Shown: piece by piece, positions 9,123 to 19,323 of the stretch
How positions within the stretch are numbered: the stretch's first letter is position 1
Layout: each line of letters begins with the position of its first letter
Origin: Saprospiraceae bacterium
GTDB taxonomy: Bacteria > Bacteroidota > Bacteroidia > Chitinophagales > Saprospiraceae
Direction: 5' to 3'
DNA length: 32,320 bases
NCBI GenBank assembly: GCA_012031785.1
Contig: JAAUTG010000012.1
Span: forward strand, 1-32,320
Position numbers and translations under genes: made by a program
The notes under the pieces: generated by a model
Told to the model about the DNA's origin: nothing
What the model saw: only the letters and a program-made list of their open reading frames with translations
Databases searched by the model: none

Positions 9123-12100
9123 TTAAAAATCAGTACCAATCGAAACAAACCATCTTGGTTCTTGCACAATGCGCGTTTCAATTCCCCAAGCGCGATCTAG
9201 TCGAATGAAATATCCAAATAATACCATCCTCACGCCATAACCATAGCCCAAGACGATAGGGTCTCTAAAATAATTAACCTTCACCGTAACGGGTCCATTG
9301 GAAAAAGTGCTGGTGTTCAGTGGACTTTCCTCTGTGAAAGGCGAAGGACCTGTCCAAGCAGTACCTACATCAAAAAAGCCAACGGCTTGAAAATTGCGGA
9401 AGAAAGAAGAAGGTTGCTTCCAAAAGTAACGAAAAATAGGTACTCTGAACTCGTTGTTAATCAAGGCAAACGAAGTACCATTGCGAATATTGAGCGGAAA
9501 TCCTCTCAAGTTACTAATATCTTGGCGATAAGAAAAGTTACCTTCTGTGGGTTGAGGTATATTTTCATTCAAGGATGGGAATATCCAGTTGTCTGTACCG
9601 CCGATTCGGAATAAAATTTGCTCTCTACCAAAAGTAGTTGCGCCAGCGACGCGCAAAGCAAAGATTGATTTTTATCCAGACGCTGATAATGCCTAAAGTC
9701 AAGCCCTAGAATAGTCATAAATCCGTCCTTGACATCCAACCCTTCATTACCCAACAAATCCAAATCAAATTGTTTTACTAATTCTGCATACAGTTTGTAG
9801 CGTGTGCCGTTTTTGATGTTCAACGCCACATCCAACGTATTATCAAAAATATACTCTACGCCCAAGCCCAAGCGTTGCTCTCTAAAAGTAGGTACATTAA
9901 GGATGACACTGTCCGTGGCAAGTGGTGTGGTCACATCCACTCGAAGCGTGGACGTGGCGCGAATGCTACGGTAGATGTCAAAGGATAGCGAACACTGAAT
10001 TGACCTACAATATTTTGTACTTCTATGCGACGACCATCAAAACCACGCGCTTGTTCGGCTGGAAAGCGAAGCATTCTCCTATAAAACGCATAACGTTTGT
10101 CTAAACGAGTCTTTTTATCATCGAATAAAAAGTAATATTCATATCCATTAAAAGAAGTCGGAACGCGCACACCAGCTTCTATTACATAGTCTTCCAACAA
10201 ATCTTTGAAATTCACTTTCGTTAAAATACCTGGTGGCGGATAACCAAAGTCTTCTGGAATACCTGAAAAGCTGTTTAACCCACCAAAGAGTTGGTCATTA
10301 TTCATTTCCGTAGTGAAATAATCTGTTCTAAACCGCAAACGATAAGGTATAATTCGCCCTGGCTTAAAATCATATATCCCTTTTGCGGAGGTAGCAGTTT
10401 TAGGAGTTAAACTAGCATCGAAAGCAGGTAGCTCAAAATCTGCAAGAGTTTCTTCTTGTACGGGTTCAGGTGTTGTTTCGATAGGCGTTTCAGCGGTAGG
10501 TTCTGTTTGAATTGCTGGTGTTTCTTGCTCTACTGCTTTAACTGGTTCTTCTCGTTTTTCGTCGAACTCGGACTGAAAATAGTAATTCGAAGGTTCTTTG
10601 TCCTTCTTTTCAGTCGGTTCTTTTTGCTGCGGAACGGTATCTTTAGGAGTTGGCTTTATTTCAATGATAGGTCTTCGGGTATTGTTCTTAGTACCCAAAA
10701 CAGTGGTTTCAATTGGCATGTCTTTATCACGCTGTGCAATAGCCGCTCGATGATAAGTGAAAAAAGGTTTTGTAATGCGCTTCTCTGTGTTTAGCGTATC
10801 CACTAGAATTTTGTAATCTCGACCTTCCTTTACTAACTGTGCTAAGGTGTTTTTGCGCGTAGCTTGGCTCTGTTCTAAAATGCTGTTTTTATAGTTAGTA
10901 ACTAGATGATTTACAGCTTTTTGCTTGATAACTGGTCTGAAATAGCTAGTGTCAAGTGTGGAAGAATCTATAATTTGATAAGTTGAATCTGCGTGAATCA
11001 CAATTTCTTCTCCACTTGAAAAAACAATCACTTGTTCAAAATGCGATACATAATCTTCTAAATAGCCTACCTGACGGTTGTAAATTCCATTTTCATCACT
11101 TAAAAAGCTGAAATAGGTACTATCTATGTATGTTGGCTGCCTTTCATTTGAATATGGAGTGTGGGTAAGGCGAATCAAGTTATTGGAGCGAGTTTCTAGA
11201 TCAAAATAAAATAAATCGTAGTTTTGGATTGGTGGCAAAGAATCCATTTTAGCAGGAGTGAGTATAGAATCAGGACGATTAGATGCCCAAATAATTCCTT
11301 TTCGATTGCCAATTTGCACAAATTTTGCATCTAGGTCGTCGTAATAATCCTTCGTAATGGCTTGAGGTTGACGAGAATTGATGAAGTATAGATAAAACAT
11401 CTGAAAACCCTCTTGACGTGGCAGTTATTACCATAGTTTGCAAATCTACATAATCCATGCTATGCACGCGCTGCAACTGGGGTGTTAAATCTTCTTTGAA
11501 TGTTTTTTTGAGGTTGATGTCGTATCGAATTAGCTTAGGCTGATCGCGTTGTTCATACAAGACAGCTAATTCAAAACTACTTGGACTCCACGCCAACATT
11601 GGATAACCATAATCTGTGGCTTGAAAAATGTTGCGGTAGCCTTCTGTAAAAATCACTTCGCGCTTGTCCGTAGCCACATGGTGCAAATATACTTTTGACT
11701 TACCTAACTCATTGACAACGTAGGCGATGTGCTGACCATTTGGACTTATTTTTACTTGAAGAATAGGGGAGTGGCGACGATTTTTAATAGTAAGTGCTTT
11801 ACCGTCTGGAGATTCTCCATTTTTAGCTCTTCAAGGTAGCGCGTCTGAAAGTAATCCTGCCATTGTGAAAGGACTTTTTCAAAACTAATCCCCAACACAA
11901 ACAAAAAACCATTCTCTAAATTGCGATTGATGCGCGTCAAATAAAGAATATCGGATAAATTTCTTGTTCCATACTTCAACCCCACGTAGTACCACAGTGA
12001 ATGACCAGCTAAGATGGGATATTCAATCGCAAAGTACTTCAAAATCTTTGAATTGTGGTTTAGCAAACACCTCGCGTAGTTGGCTATCTAAGTCTGTATT

Positions 12101-12649
12101 CCATTCTTCTCCCACATAGGCAACTAAACCCTGCTTGTACCATTCTGGTAAATCGAGTAATACTGCGTTTTGCACAATTTCCTGGAGATTAGAACCGAAG
12201 AGCATTGCGTCTATGTAAATGGCAGCAATACCCTGACGAATTTGTTGACGCAAGTGATTGTGGTCGCCATTGAAATAGACAAATAGCTTATTTTCAACAG
12301 TCTTGGTTTGCCCTACTACATTTTCAAAGGCTTCTTCTGACCCTATGTTATTTTGCTTCAAATCTGTTAAATCACTATATACAATGATTTCCAGCTTTTC
12401 ATTCATTCGATGTTCTAAAAAATTTTGTATTTCGGCAAAATCATATTCTGCCATCACTACCGCAGCTTGTCCAATGTAGCGCGCCTCGCCGTACCAGTAG
12501 GTGACAAAATTATCACTTTCATACTCCGACCATTCCTCGAAGTCTTTGTGGAATTGTACCCTGTTTTTACCAAATTGTACTTGATTAGTACCTTGAGCAA
12601 GGAGAACAGTGTGCGCCAAAAACAAAAAAAGTAAGCTACTATATTTCAT
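9123..12649 (-). CDS. Large secreted protein: N-terminal peptidase-MA-like region, TolB/WD40-like propeller, C-terminal BamA/surface-antigen-like outer-membrane barrel; split by five frameshifts
   Basis: Six ORFs (12023..12649, 11752..12066, 11279..11686, 9931..11400, 9569..9940, 9123..9656) join collinearly after single-base corrections at about 12031, 11820, 11394, 9980 and 9655. Signal peptide at N-terminus; ISPNGQHIAYVVNELGKSKVY propeller; C-terminus RAWGIETRIVQEPRWFVSIGTDF typical of an OMP terminal strand. Confidence 0.8.
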
Positions 12650-12746
12650 GGTGCTGGTTGATGTATTAGGTTCAGCTAAAAAAAAATCTTTTTATAGACA
12701 CGACATCTTGGAAACGCCTCGCCTAAAGTTCAAACGAAATGGTACA

Positions 12747-12895
12747 TCTGTTTATCAGTGATGTTCCGCGGTTCGCTACTTGCTTTTTAAAAGGTTTCCA
12801 AATACTTGTACAGCGTGCCTACCAATTGAGGTTACTCGAAATAGTGGTAGTTTGGCATATAGCAAAAAGCGGCTTGCGCAACATCAATTGTGATA
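12747..12895. repeat. Intergenic repeat element, copy D (divergent)
   Basis: Shares AATTGAGGTTACTC-AAATA...TTTGGCA with the reverse complement of copy A; right end GCAAAAAGCGGCTTGCGCAACATCAAT is the family-type terminus. Confidence 0.5.
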
Positions 12896-13055
12896 TACGA
12901 ATAAACTGCCTACTAATATAACTCCTATTTTGAAAAAAAGGTGAAAAAATTTTGCTTTTTTGTCGCTTAGCTTATCAACTACGTGGATTTTATGACCAAA
13001 AAGTTAATTAATATTAGTTTTAAATACTGATAATCAATGAGTTGAAAGAGATAAG

Positions 13056-13826
13056 CTACCTGTTAAAATAGCTAAATGACGATAATGGCTTTTTTTCAAT
13101 CCAACCTGTGGTTTCATCGGAGAGTCCTACTTTGTACCAATCTCCAATCTCATCCAGCAGTTGTAATTTGGTACCTTCATGAAGCAGTTGCAGTTCAGTG
13201 CTGGCTTCATCTGCACCTATGCGCAGTGCCGCGCTAGGTATAGTAATAATAGCTTCGTTACGCTGTGCTACCGCTGCCGTGCTACTTTGTGCCAAGAAAA
13301 AAGTGAAGATACTCAAAATTAAGCCAACGACACCCGCCACAAAACCCCACTTCTTAGCTTTGCGCGTGCCAGCCATTAACCATATTGCCCAACCTGCTCC
13401 AGCCAACCAAACTAAAGCGATTGTTAATCCACTCCATACCGCAGCAGAGAAAAGATGATAAAGGCTTTGCCACCATTGAATCAGGAAAAAGGTAGGCGCA
13501 GGAGGTAGCTCATCTTGAAGTTGGTTTTGTACTAATTCGAGATTGTGTCGCGTGTCTTTGTCGTTTGGTTTTAAGCGGAGCGCGCGCTCGTAGTACAGCA
13601 CTGCTTTTCCAATTGCTCCATCTTTGTAGTACGCATTGCCTAAGTTATAATACAACTCTGGTGCTACATAACCCTGAAGGAGTAAGGATTCATAAGTAGC
13701 TATTGCTTCTTTGTAGTTCTTATTGACAAATGCTTGATTAGCAGTTTCAAATTTAGTGTTGACATCTTGCCCAAAGAGTAAGAAAGTCCAGGTTACCAGT
13801 AAAGATAATATCCAAAAACGGTACAT
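13056..13826 (-). CDS. TPR plus SH3-domain protein, BatE-like
   Basis: TPR motifs (NYKEAIATYESLLLQGYVAPELYYNLGNAYYKDGAIGKAVLYYERALRLKPND), two TM segments, C-terminal SH3-like (LQLLHEGTKLQLLDEIGDWYKVGLSDETTGWIEKKPLSSF). Start chosen at internal ATG with signal peptide. Confidence 0.8.
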   Translation of the reverse strand: MYRFWILSLLVTWTFLLFGQDVNTKFETANQAFVNKNYKEAIATYESLLLQGYVAPELYYNLGNAYYKDGAIGKAVLYYERALRLKPNDKDTRHNLELVQNQLQDELPPAPTFFLIQWWQSLYHLFSAAVWSGLTIALVWLAGAGWAIWLMAGTRKAKKWGFVAGVVGLILSIFTFFLAQSSTAAVAQRNEAIITIPSAALRIGADEASTELQLLHEGTKLQLLDEIGDWYKVGLSDETTGWIEKKPLSSFSYFNR

Positions 13827-14282
13827 ACAGCGTTGGGAAATTTTTGTGTTATCTGACAATTTTTGTCTGAAGAATAATTTAGTGATTAATGTTATGCAAT
13901 GGGTCATTTGTTGGGATGATTAAGAACTTGTACTAGGCGATTGAATTATTCTCTAAGTAGTTCATGCTAAAACATTTAGAGGGTTCAAAGAGAAAATCCT
14001 TTCAAGTAATCAAATAACCAACAAGAGCAAATAGTTCACAATTGCACTGCAAAATACACATTGAGTAAAAACAAAGCAGCACAAAATAATCTGTTTTGTG
14101 GAAGATTACTGAAACGTTAACATTTTTTGTTGGAATTTTTGATAATCGTAACGCTAAAATAGATAAATCATCGAACTTCTTTCCCTTATTTTGTGTCTAA
14201 ATAGTAGAAATTGTGTAATCAGCTACGCAGTTCATGTAATTAATACTATCAAGGTCAATAAATAAAGAGAAAAATAATTGTG

Positions 14283-14930
14283 ATGAGACAATTCCAAATA
14301 ATATTCTTTTTGCTAAGCATTGCAGTGCTAAGTTTTGGGCAAGCTAGGCAAGCAGGGGCAGATACTTTGTTGGTACAGTTTTCAGGATTGGTACTGGATG
14401 GGACGGACGAAAATTTAGTACCTGTACCATTTACTAATATTTTGGTGATAAATAAACAAAGAGGAACGTATTCCGATTTTAATGGCTTTTTTTCTATTGT
14501 AGTTGAAAAGGGAGACATTATTGAATTTTCGGCAGTTGGATATAAAACAGTACAATACTTGATTCCAAAAGATTTGACAGACAATCGCTATTCTATTGTG
14601 CAATTGATGACTCAAGATACAATTAATTTACCTGAAACAGTAGTATTCCCATGGCCCAGCCGCGATCATTTTAGATTAGAATTTCTTGCTATGGATGTCA
14701 CACCAGAATTGCAGGATTATGCTGCGCGCAATTTGGCGGAAGAAGTGCTTAGTCAGGCTAGAGAAAACCTGCCTTATGACGGTCGAGAAAATGCAAGTTA
14801 TTACTTGCGTCAGCAGGCAGGACAAAACTATTACATTGGTCAACGACCTCCTATGAATATATTTAACCCAATTGCTTGGAAACAATTTTTTGACGCATGG
14901 AAGCGAGGTGACTTTAAAGAAAAGAAGTAA
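14283..14930 (+). CDS. Carboxypeptidase-like regulatory (CarboxypepD_reg-like) domain protein
   Basis: Signal peptide then SGLVLDGTDENLVPVPFTNILVINKQRGTYSDFNGFFSIVVEKGDIIEFSAVGYKTVQYLIP. Confidence 0.82.
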   Translation: MRQFQIIFFLLSIAVLSFGQARQAGADTLLVQFSGLVLDGTDENLVPVPFTNILVINKQRGTYSDFNGFFSIVVEKGDIIEFSAVGYKTVQYLIPKDLTDNRYSIVQLMTQDTINLPETVVFPWPSRDHFRLEFLAMDVTPELQDYAARNLAEEVLSQARENLPYDGRENASYYLRQQAGQNYYIGQRPPMNIFNPIAWKQFFDAWKRGDFKEKK

Positions 14931-14933
14931 CTA

Positions 14934-15058
14934 ACGTTGTGCAATTTGCAGTTTCCCCATTCGTTTGCCCCGATACAACTATGCTGGAGAATCTCGGTTC
15001 AAATGCTTTCCATACAGGGTAAAAGAAAACCTTTTTGAAAAGCAAATAGTGAATAGCG
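14934..15058. repeat. Intergenic inverted-repeat element, copy C (right end degraded)
   Basis: GTGCAATTTGCAGTTTCCCCATTCGTTTGCC...TGCTTTCCAT...TTTTTGAAAAGCAAATAGTGAATAG, collinear with copy B (GTAATTTGC...CCGTTTGCT...TGCTTTCCAT...AGCAAATAGCCGAAT). Confidence 0.65.
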
Positions 15059-15083
15059 TCGTATCAGGAAGTAATAGTACGTG

Positions 15084-15124
15084 GTAAAAGTGATAGCGCT
15101 TGTGTAGCACACTATCACTTTTAC
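15084..15124. terminator. Hairpin terminator between convergent genes
   Basis: gtaaaagtgatag ... ctatcacttttac, 13 bp perfect stem, flanked by A/T tracts. Confidence 0.75.
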
Positions 15125-15131
15125 AAAAATT

Positions 15132-15698
15132 TTATTGGGCGTTTAAAATCAAAACCTCATCAAATATTTTATCTTCGTCACCCATTGTATATTTTCGTTT
15201 GTGATACACGATGTTTCCTTCTTTATCTAACACAAAAGTTTGAGGCGCACCATTGAGTTCGCCTGGCATAATCTCTGGAAACACTCGTTCATAGTCCAAG
15301 TATGCTTCAAATGCCCAGTTGCTTTTCTTAACACGCTCAAAGAATCGCGCTTCATAGCCTGGCAAATCAATAGAAATAGCGTAAAAATTAAAATCCCCCT
15401 GCTTTTTCCAGTCTGCATACTTCTTTTGAATCGCAGCTATTTCGTAACCACAAGGTACACAGGTTGTTAACCAAAAAAGTAAGATAGTAGGTTTTCCATT
15501 TTTTTTGAGAACAGAAGCAGATTCAACCACTTGCCCGTCTGCATTTTTCAATTGTACAGAATAAGGATAAACCTTGTTGTAAGTAGTAACAGGAATTTCG
15601 TAAGTTACTCCATTGACAGTAACTTTCTTAATACCAGACGTTTGTGCTGATAAATTATATACTGCTAGGGTAGCAAGCAAAAGTAGAAAAATACGCAT
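15132..15698 (-). CDS. TlpA-like thioredoxin-family protein (redoxin)
   Basis: Signal peptide; KNGKPTILLFWLTTCVPCGYEIAAIQKKYADWKKQGDFNFYAISID with CxxC; GAPQTFVLDKEGNIVYHKRKY. Confidence 0.92.
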   Translation of the reverse strand: MRIFLLLLATLAVYNLSAQTSGIKKVTVNGVTYEIPVTTYNKVYPYSVQLKNADGQVVESASVLKKNGKPTILLFWLTTCVPCGYEIAAIQKKYADWKKQGDFNFYAISIDLPGYEARFFERVKKSNWAFEAYLDYERVFPEIMPGELNGAPQTFVLDKEGNIVYHKRKYTMGDEDKIFDEVLILNAQ

Positions 15699-15794
15699 AT
15701 TAATGTAGTGTTTAATTCATGTTAATCAAAAGACACACTAGTTTAAGTTTTTATTAATTCTCTGTCGGCGTTCAAAGGTCGTACTGTATTATCA

Positions 15795-15813
15795 CAAAGA
15801 TAAGTTATCTTTG
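15795..15813. promoter_or_regulatory. Palindromic bidirectional -7 promoter element
   Basis: CAAAGATAA-G-TTATCTTTG: a perfect 9 bp inverted repeat with TAnnTTTG (TATCTTTG) on both strands, between divergent genes 15132..15698(-) and 15844..16209(+). Confidence 0.5.
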
Positions 15814-15843
15814 GTCATCGTACATCATAAAATTTTTCAAATT

Positions 15844-16209
15844 ATGGCAATGACAATTCATCCAGATTCAGTACCACAGGAAGTTAAAAATGCTTTTTAC
15901 GAGAAATTTCCAGAAGTTCAAAACCCAACTTGGGAGTACGAAGGACAATTTGAGGCAGAATTTCAAACAGCAGATGGCAAAGAAGTGGAAGTCAATTTCT
16001 ACCAAGATGGACGCATCACACAGGTAGAGTACGAAATTAGCAAAGAAGAACTGCCAGAAGCAGTAAAAGCCGCAGTCAAGCGACTCTATCCACATTGCGA
16101 AATAGAAGAAGTTGAGCGTGTAGAAAAAGCGGATGGCTCTATTTTTTACGAAGTAGATTTGGCTTTTGAGGTACACTTTACACCAGAAGGTCGTGTATGC
16201 TGCTACTAG
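15844..16209 (+). CDS. PepSY-like (DUF2874-type) domain protein
   Basis: Two repeats of VPQEVKNAFYEKFPEVQNPTWEYEGQFEAEFQTADGKEVEVNFYQDGRITQVEYEI / LPEAVKAAVKRLYPHCEIEEVERVEKADGSIFYEVDL. Confidence 0.82.
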   Translation: MAMTIHPDSVPQEVKNAFYEKFPEVQNPTWEYEGQFEAEFQTADGKEVEVNFYQDGRITQVEYEISKEELPEAVKAAVKRLYPHCEIEEVERVEKADGSIFYEVDLAFEVHFTPEGRVCCY

Positions 16210-16233
16210 GGAAAGATTTGTAACTGGCTAACA

Positions 16234-16362
16234 TTACGCAATTTGCTTTTACTGTTCGCCGTTTGCCAAATAAAATTATTTTGAGTAACCTCAATTGATT
16301 AGATTTCATAGAAACATAAGAAAGCCTTTTTAAAAGCGAATGGACGAAAGCAAATTGCGTAA
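16234..16362. repeat. Intergenic inverted-repeat element, copy A
   Basis: Left TTACGCAATTTGCTTT (16234-16249) and right AAAGCAAATTGCGTAA (16347-16362) are perfect 16 bp inverted termini; subterminal TTCGC also mirrored. Confidence 0.8.
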
Positions 16363-16474
16363 CATAAGTTGTGTGAAAGTAGTACAGCGTTTGGAAGGTA
16401 ATTTCCTTTTAAATCAAGCCTGATTACCTTGAACTAGCTTGGTGTAGCTAAGAACCAATAGCCAACTGTATCAA

Positions 16475-18163
16475 CTAAAGTTCCGTACTTAGTGCTTCCA
16501 TTAGCGTATGTCGCTCTGGGTAAGTCGCTTTCAAGGTACTAATAATTTCTTCTGCTAAATCAGTAGCCCCAATTTGATACAAATGAGCCAATTTTTGCTG
16601 TACTCTTTTGGAAGCCTGCCTACCTAAATGTTGTTCCAAATAAGTGTAAATCATTGTTCGATAAAGGTCGTAAACTGCTGAAGGATAAACACTTATTAAA
16701 AGGCGAGCGTACTGATCTAAAATATCCAAAGATTGCAGTTTTTGGATGTATGCTAACAACGCTTCAAATTTACGCTCTTCTGCATAAAGCGCAGCTATGA
16801 AGTCGCGTTTCGCAGAGGAATAGCCTGTTTTTTCTATGTCAATCAGTAGTTCTTCTAAGGTATCCTGCCAATTGTGGTGAGCGGCTTTTTTAAAGAGTTC
16901 AAAATAGTGCCATTCAAACGTTTCGAGTAGTCGTTGCTTCGAAAGTTGCGCTTGCAAAACCCAATCACCTTCCCGGTGAGCAAGTTCCAATCTAACATCC
17001 TCCAATTGTTGTTTAATGTTGAATGGAAGTAGCCTTTGTAAGCCTGCGTCCGATAAGAATTTTGCTTCTTGCCAATCCTCACGCTTGGTAGCTTGTAGGG
17101 TAGCATAAAGCAATAAATCAGGATGACTCAAGTTATTGTGAATAATTTTTTGAGCTTCTGTATTTCTCCCCAATTGTTCTAGTATGGCGACCCTAGCAAT
17201 TTGTAAGCGTGTATAATTTTTTTCTGTAAAGGGCGATTGCATGGAGAGCTGTTCCAATAACTGTAATGCTTCGGTTCTTCTATTTAAGTGGGTAGCTAAT
17301 TGCGTAAGAAAGCGATAGAACAAAGGGATGATTTCATTAATGCGATAAGTTATTTTTTGGCACTCTTGCACCGTATATTCCCATAATTCCTCCAACAAAG
17401 CAGGCGCAGGTTGACGCTCTAAGATGCGTTGTAATATCGAAAATGCTTGTTCAATCGCCGACAAAGTTTCTTTAGCACTGTATTCCATTTTACGGATAAT
17501 CGGTGTCATTTTTTCCACTATGGCTTGAGCAATCCAAACTACAGTAATGAAATGCGCTTCTGAAAAAGCTGCTTCAGCTTGGTCTAGTAAATCTTGTGTG
17601 ATTTTGATAATTTTCTGCTCGCCACGTTGACTAAAACTTTTGTTCTTTTTTCTCGATGACTTGATGGCGTCGTCTAAAATATGCAGGTATTTTTCTTTGT
17701 TGTCTGCCACTTGCACTACTCCTACAAACTTAGTTTTGAGTGCCAGCGCGAAGTTGCGGTCTCGGTGCGCATACTGTCGAACGAACTCCTTGAGCATGGC
17801 TTCATCTATTTGTTTGAGGATAGAAGCCGTAGTAAATTTGTCGCTGGGCGGTTGTACTTCTTCTTTCTTTGGTATGGAGGGTTTGCGCTGTGCCAATAGC
17901 TTGCGTAAGGCAAAAAGCGTGGCTACAAAATGCTCACAAACCCCAAACTCCGAAAACGTCTTGCAATCGCAGCTTCCGTCCATTACTTTGCTGGGAGAAA
18001 TTTTCACCTCTACCTCGAATTGGGTTGCCACCTCTGCCAGCCACAAGTGCTTTTCTGACTCTTGCAGTTGACGTACTTTATCCTCCTCGAAAAGTTGCTC
18101 TCCGGGAACTAAAAAATCATCCGCAATGTGCTGTTCGAGTTGCAATAATGGAAATGCTGTCAT
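16475..18163 (-). CDS. SWIM zinc-finger protein
   Basis: GSCDCKTFSEFGVCEHFVATLFALRKL (CxCx..CxH SWIM motif) followed by a long helical repeat region. Confidence 0.87.
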   Translation of the reverse strand: MTAFPLLQLEQHIADDFLVPGEQLFEEDKVRQLQESEKHLWLAEVATQFEVEVKISPSKVMDGSCDCKTFSEFGVCEHFVATLFALRKLLAQRKPSIPKKEEVQPPSDKFTTASILKQIDEAMLKEFVRQYAHRDRNFALALKTKFVGVVQVADNKEKYLHILDDAIKSSRKKNKSFSQRGEQKIIKITQDLLDQAEAAFSEAHFITVVWIAQAIVEKMTPIIRKMEYSAKETLSAIEQAFSILQRILERQPAPALLEELWEYTVQECQKITYRINEIIPLFYRFLTQLATHLNRRTEALQLLEQLSMQSPFTEKNYTRLQIARVAILEQLGRNTEAQKIIHNNLSHPDLLLYATLQATKREDWQEAKFLSDAGLQRLLPFNIKQQLEDVRLELAHREGDWVLQAQLSKQRLLETFEWHYFELFKKAAHHNWQDTLEELLIDIEKTGYSSAKRDFIAALYAEERKFEALLAYIQKLQSLDILDQYARLLISVYPSAVYDLYRTMIYTYLEQHLGRQASKRVQQKLAHLYQIGATDLAEEIISTLKATYPERHTLMEALSTEL

Positions 18164-18377
18164 TTGTTGTCCGCAATCAGGCGATGTAAAATTCTGTATA
18201 GATAATCAGAACAAGAAACAAACTACAAAGTTACGCTTTTGACACTACCTTCCTAATAAATATGTGGAAAAGCAGAGGTCATTTAAGACGTAATCTTGAC
18301 GGTACGTTCACTATCACACACTTATGATTTCTCTACTGCTCAAAACAAGAACTACTGTAAAACGACATTTTACTTTC

Positions 18378-19298
18378 TTAAAACAATTCTATTTGACGAC
18401 TAGTATCTATGAAGCGGGGTCCTCTAGTGGTTACTTTCAATGGAGCCGCTTGTTTAAACAAAAAATCGGCTAATTGTGGGGCTAAAAGATTATCGGGTTC
18501 GTGGGGAAAGAAATAAACAGTTTCCAGTCCCGCTTCATACCATTGAGCTAATCTTTTTACCCAAGCCTCAATTCTTTGATAATCAGTTGGATGTAAGCCA
18601 TTTCCTACAAATCGAATCATAGTGGTGGTGGAACTAAGTGCCATGTGCAGTACATCTCGCCTACCTGCCACATCGGTAATGACCATTGAAGCGCGATAGG
18701 CAGCACAAGTGTCCAAAAGCGCATGAAATGCAGTACTGTTTTGAAACCAACTTTCGTGGCGAAGTTCGATGGCTAGTGGAAGGCGAACAGCAACGCGCTC
18801 AATAAACTGCTGCAAAATTAGAAGACGGTCTGCGCCAAAGTAGGGTGGCAACTGAATGAAAGCGCAGCCTAGCCGCTTTTCAAGCATAAGCATCATATCG
18901 CAAAAAATAGCAATGGTGTGGCTAGATAGTCCTAAATCTTTGCTGTGACTAATGGTTTGAGGCACTTTGGGGCAAAACTTAAAATCATTAGGCGTGTCTG
19001 CTATCCATTGTTGAATGGTTTTTTCATCCGGTATTTTGTAATGCGTGGCATTTAATTCAATCGTGTTGAATTGTTTACCATAATGCTCCAAATAATCTTT
19101 GGCTTTCGCGCCTTTGGGATAAATGGAACCAACCCATTCTTTCATACTCCAACCCGTACAACCAATGTAAAGTTGTTTTGAAAGGGACTTGTTTGCTACG
19201 TGTTGTGATAGAAGGGTGGTGTTGCCCAACCAATCAGCAGGTAAAGCAAAATCAATATGTTCAACAGATTCAATTTTTCCGAATTGCATATCGCACAA
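18378..19298 (-). CDS. DUF72 (YecE-like) protein
   Basis: YIGCTGWSMKEWVGSIYPKGAKAKDYLEHYGKQFNTIELNATHYKIP, FKFCPKVPQTISHSKDL, LPLAIELRHESWF, MIRFVGNGLHPTDYQRIEAW, VYFFPHEPDN. Confidence 0.93.
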   Translation of the reverse strand: MCDMQFGKIESVEHIDFALPADWLGNTTLLSQHVANKSLSKQLYIGCTGWSMKEWVGSIYPKGAKAKDYLEHYGKQFNTIELNATHYKIPDEKTIQQWIADTPNDFKFCPKVPQTISHSKDLGLSSHTIAIFCDMMLMLEKRLGCAFIQLPPYFGADRLLILQQFIERVAVRLPLAIELRHESWFQNSTAFHALLDTCAAYRASMVITDVAGRRDVLHMALSSTTTMIRFVGNGLHPTDYQRIEAWVKRLAQWYEAGLETVYFFPHEPDNLLAPQLADFLFKQAAPLKVTTRGPRFIDTSRQIELF

Positions 19299-19323
19299 TT
19301 TTGATAGAAGATGACGTGGTAAG

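Noticed and set aside
10500-10640. Short repetitive Glu/Pro/Thr coding stretch as a tandem repeat or recombination site
   Set aside because: It is an ordinary low-complexity linker inside the TolB/barrel protein.
12739-12921. ORF 12739..12921 (+) 60 aa
   Set aside because: It lies entirely in intergenic repeat copy D, with no protein-like composition.
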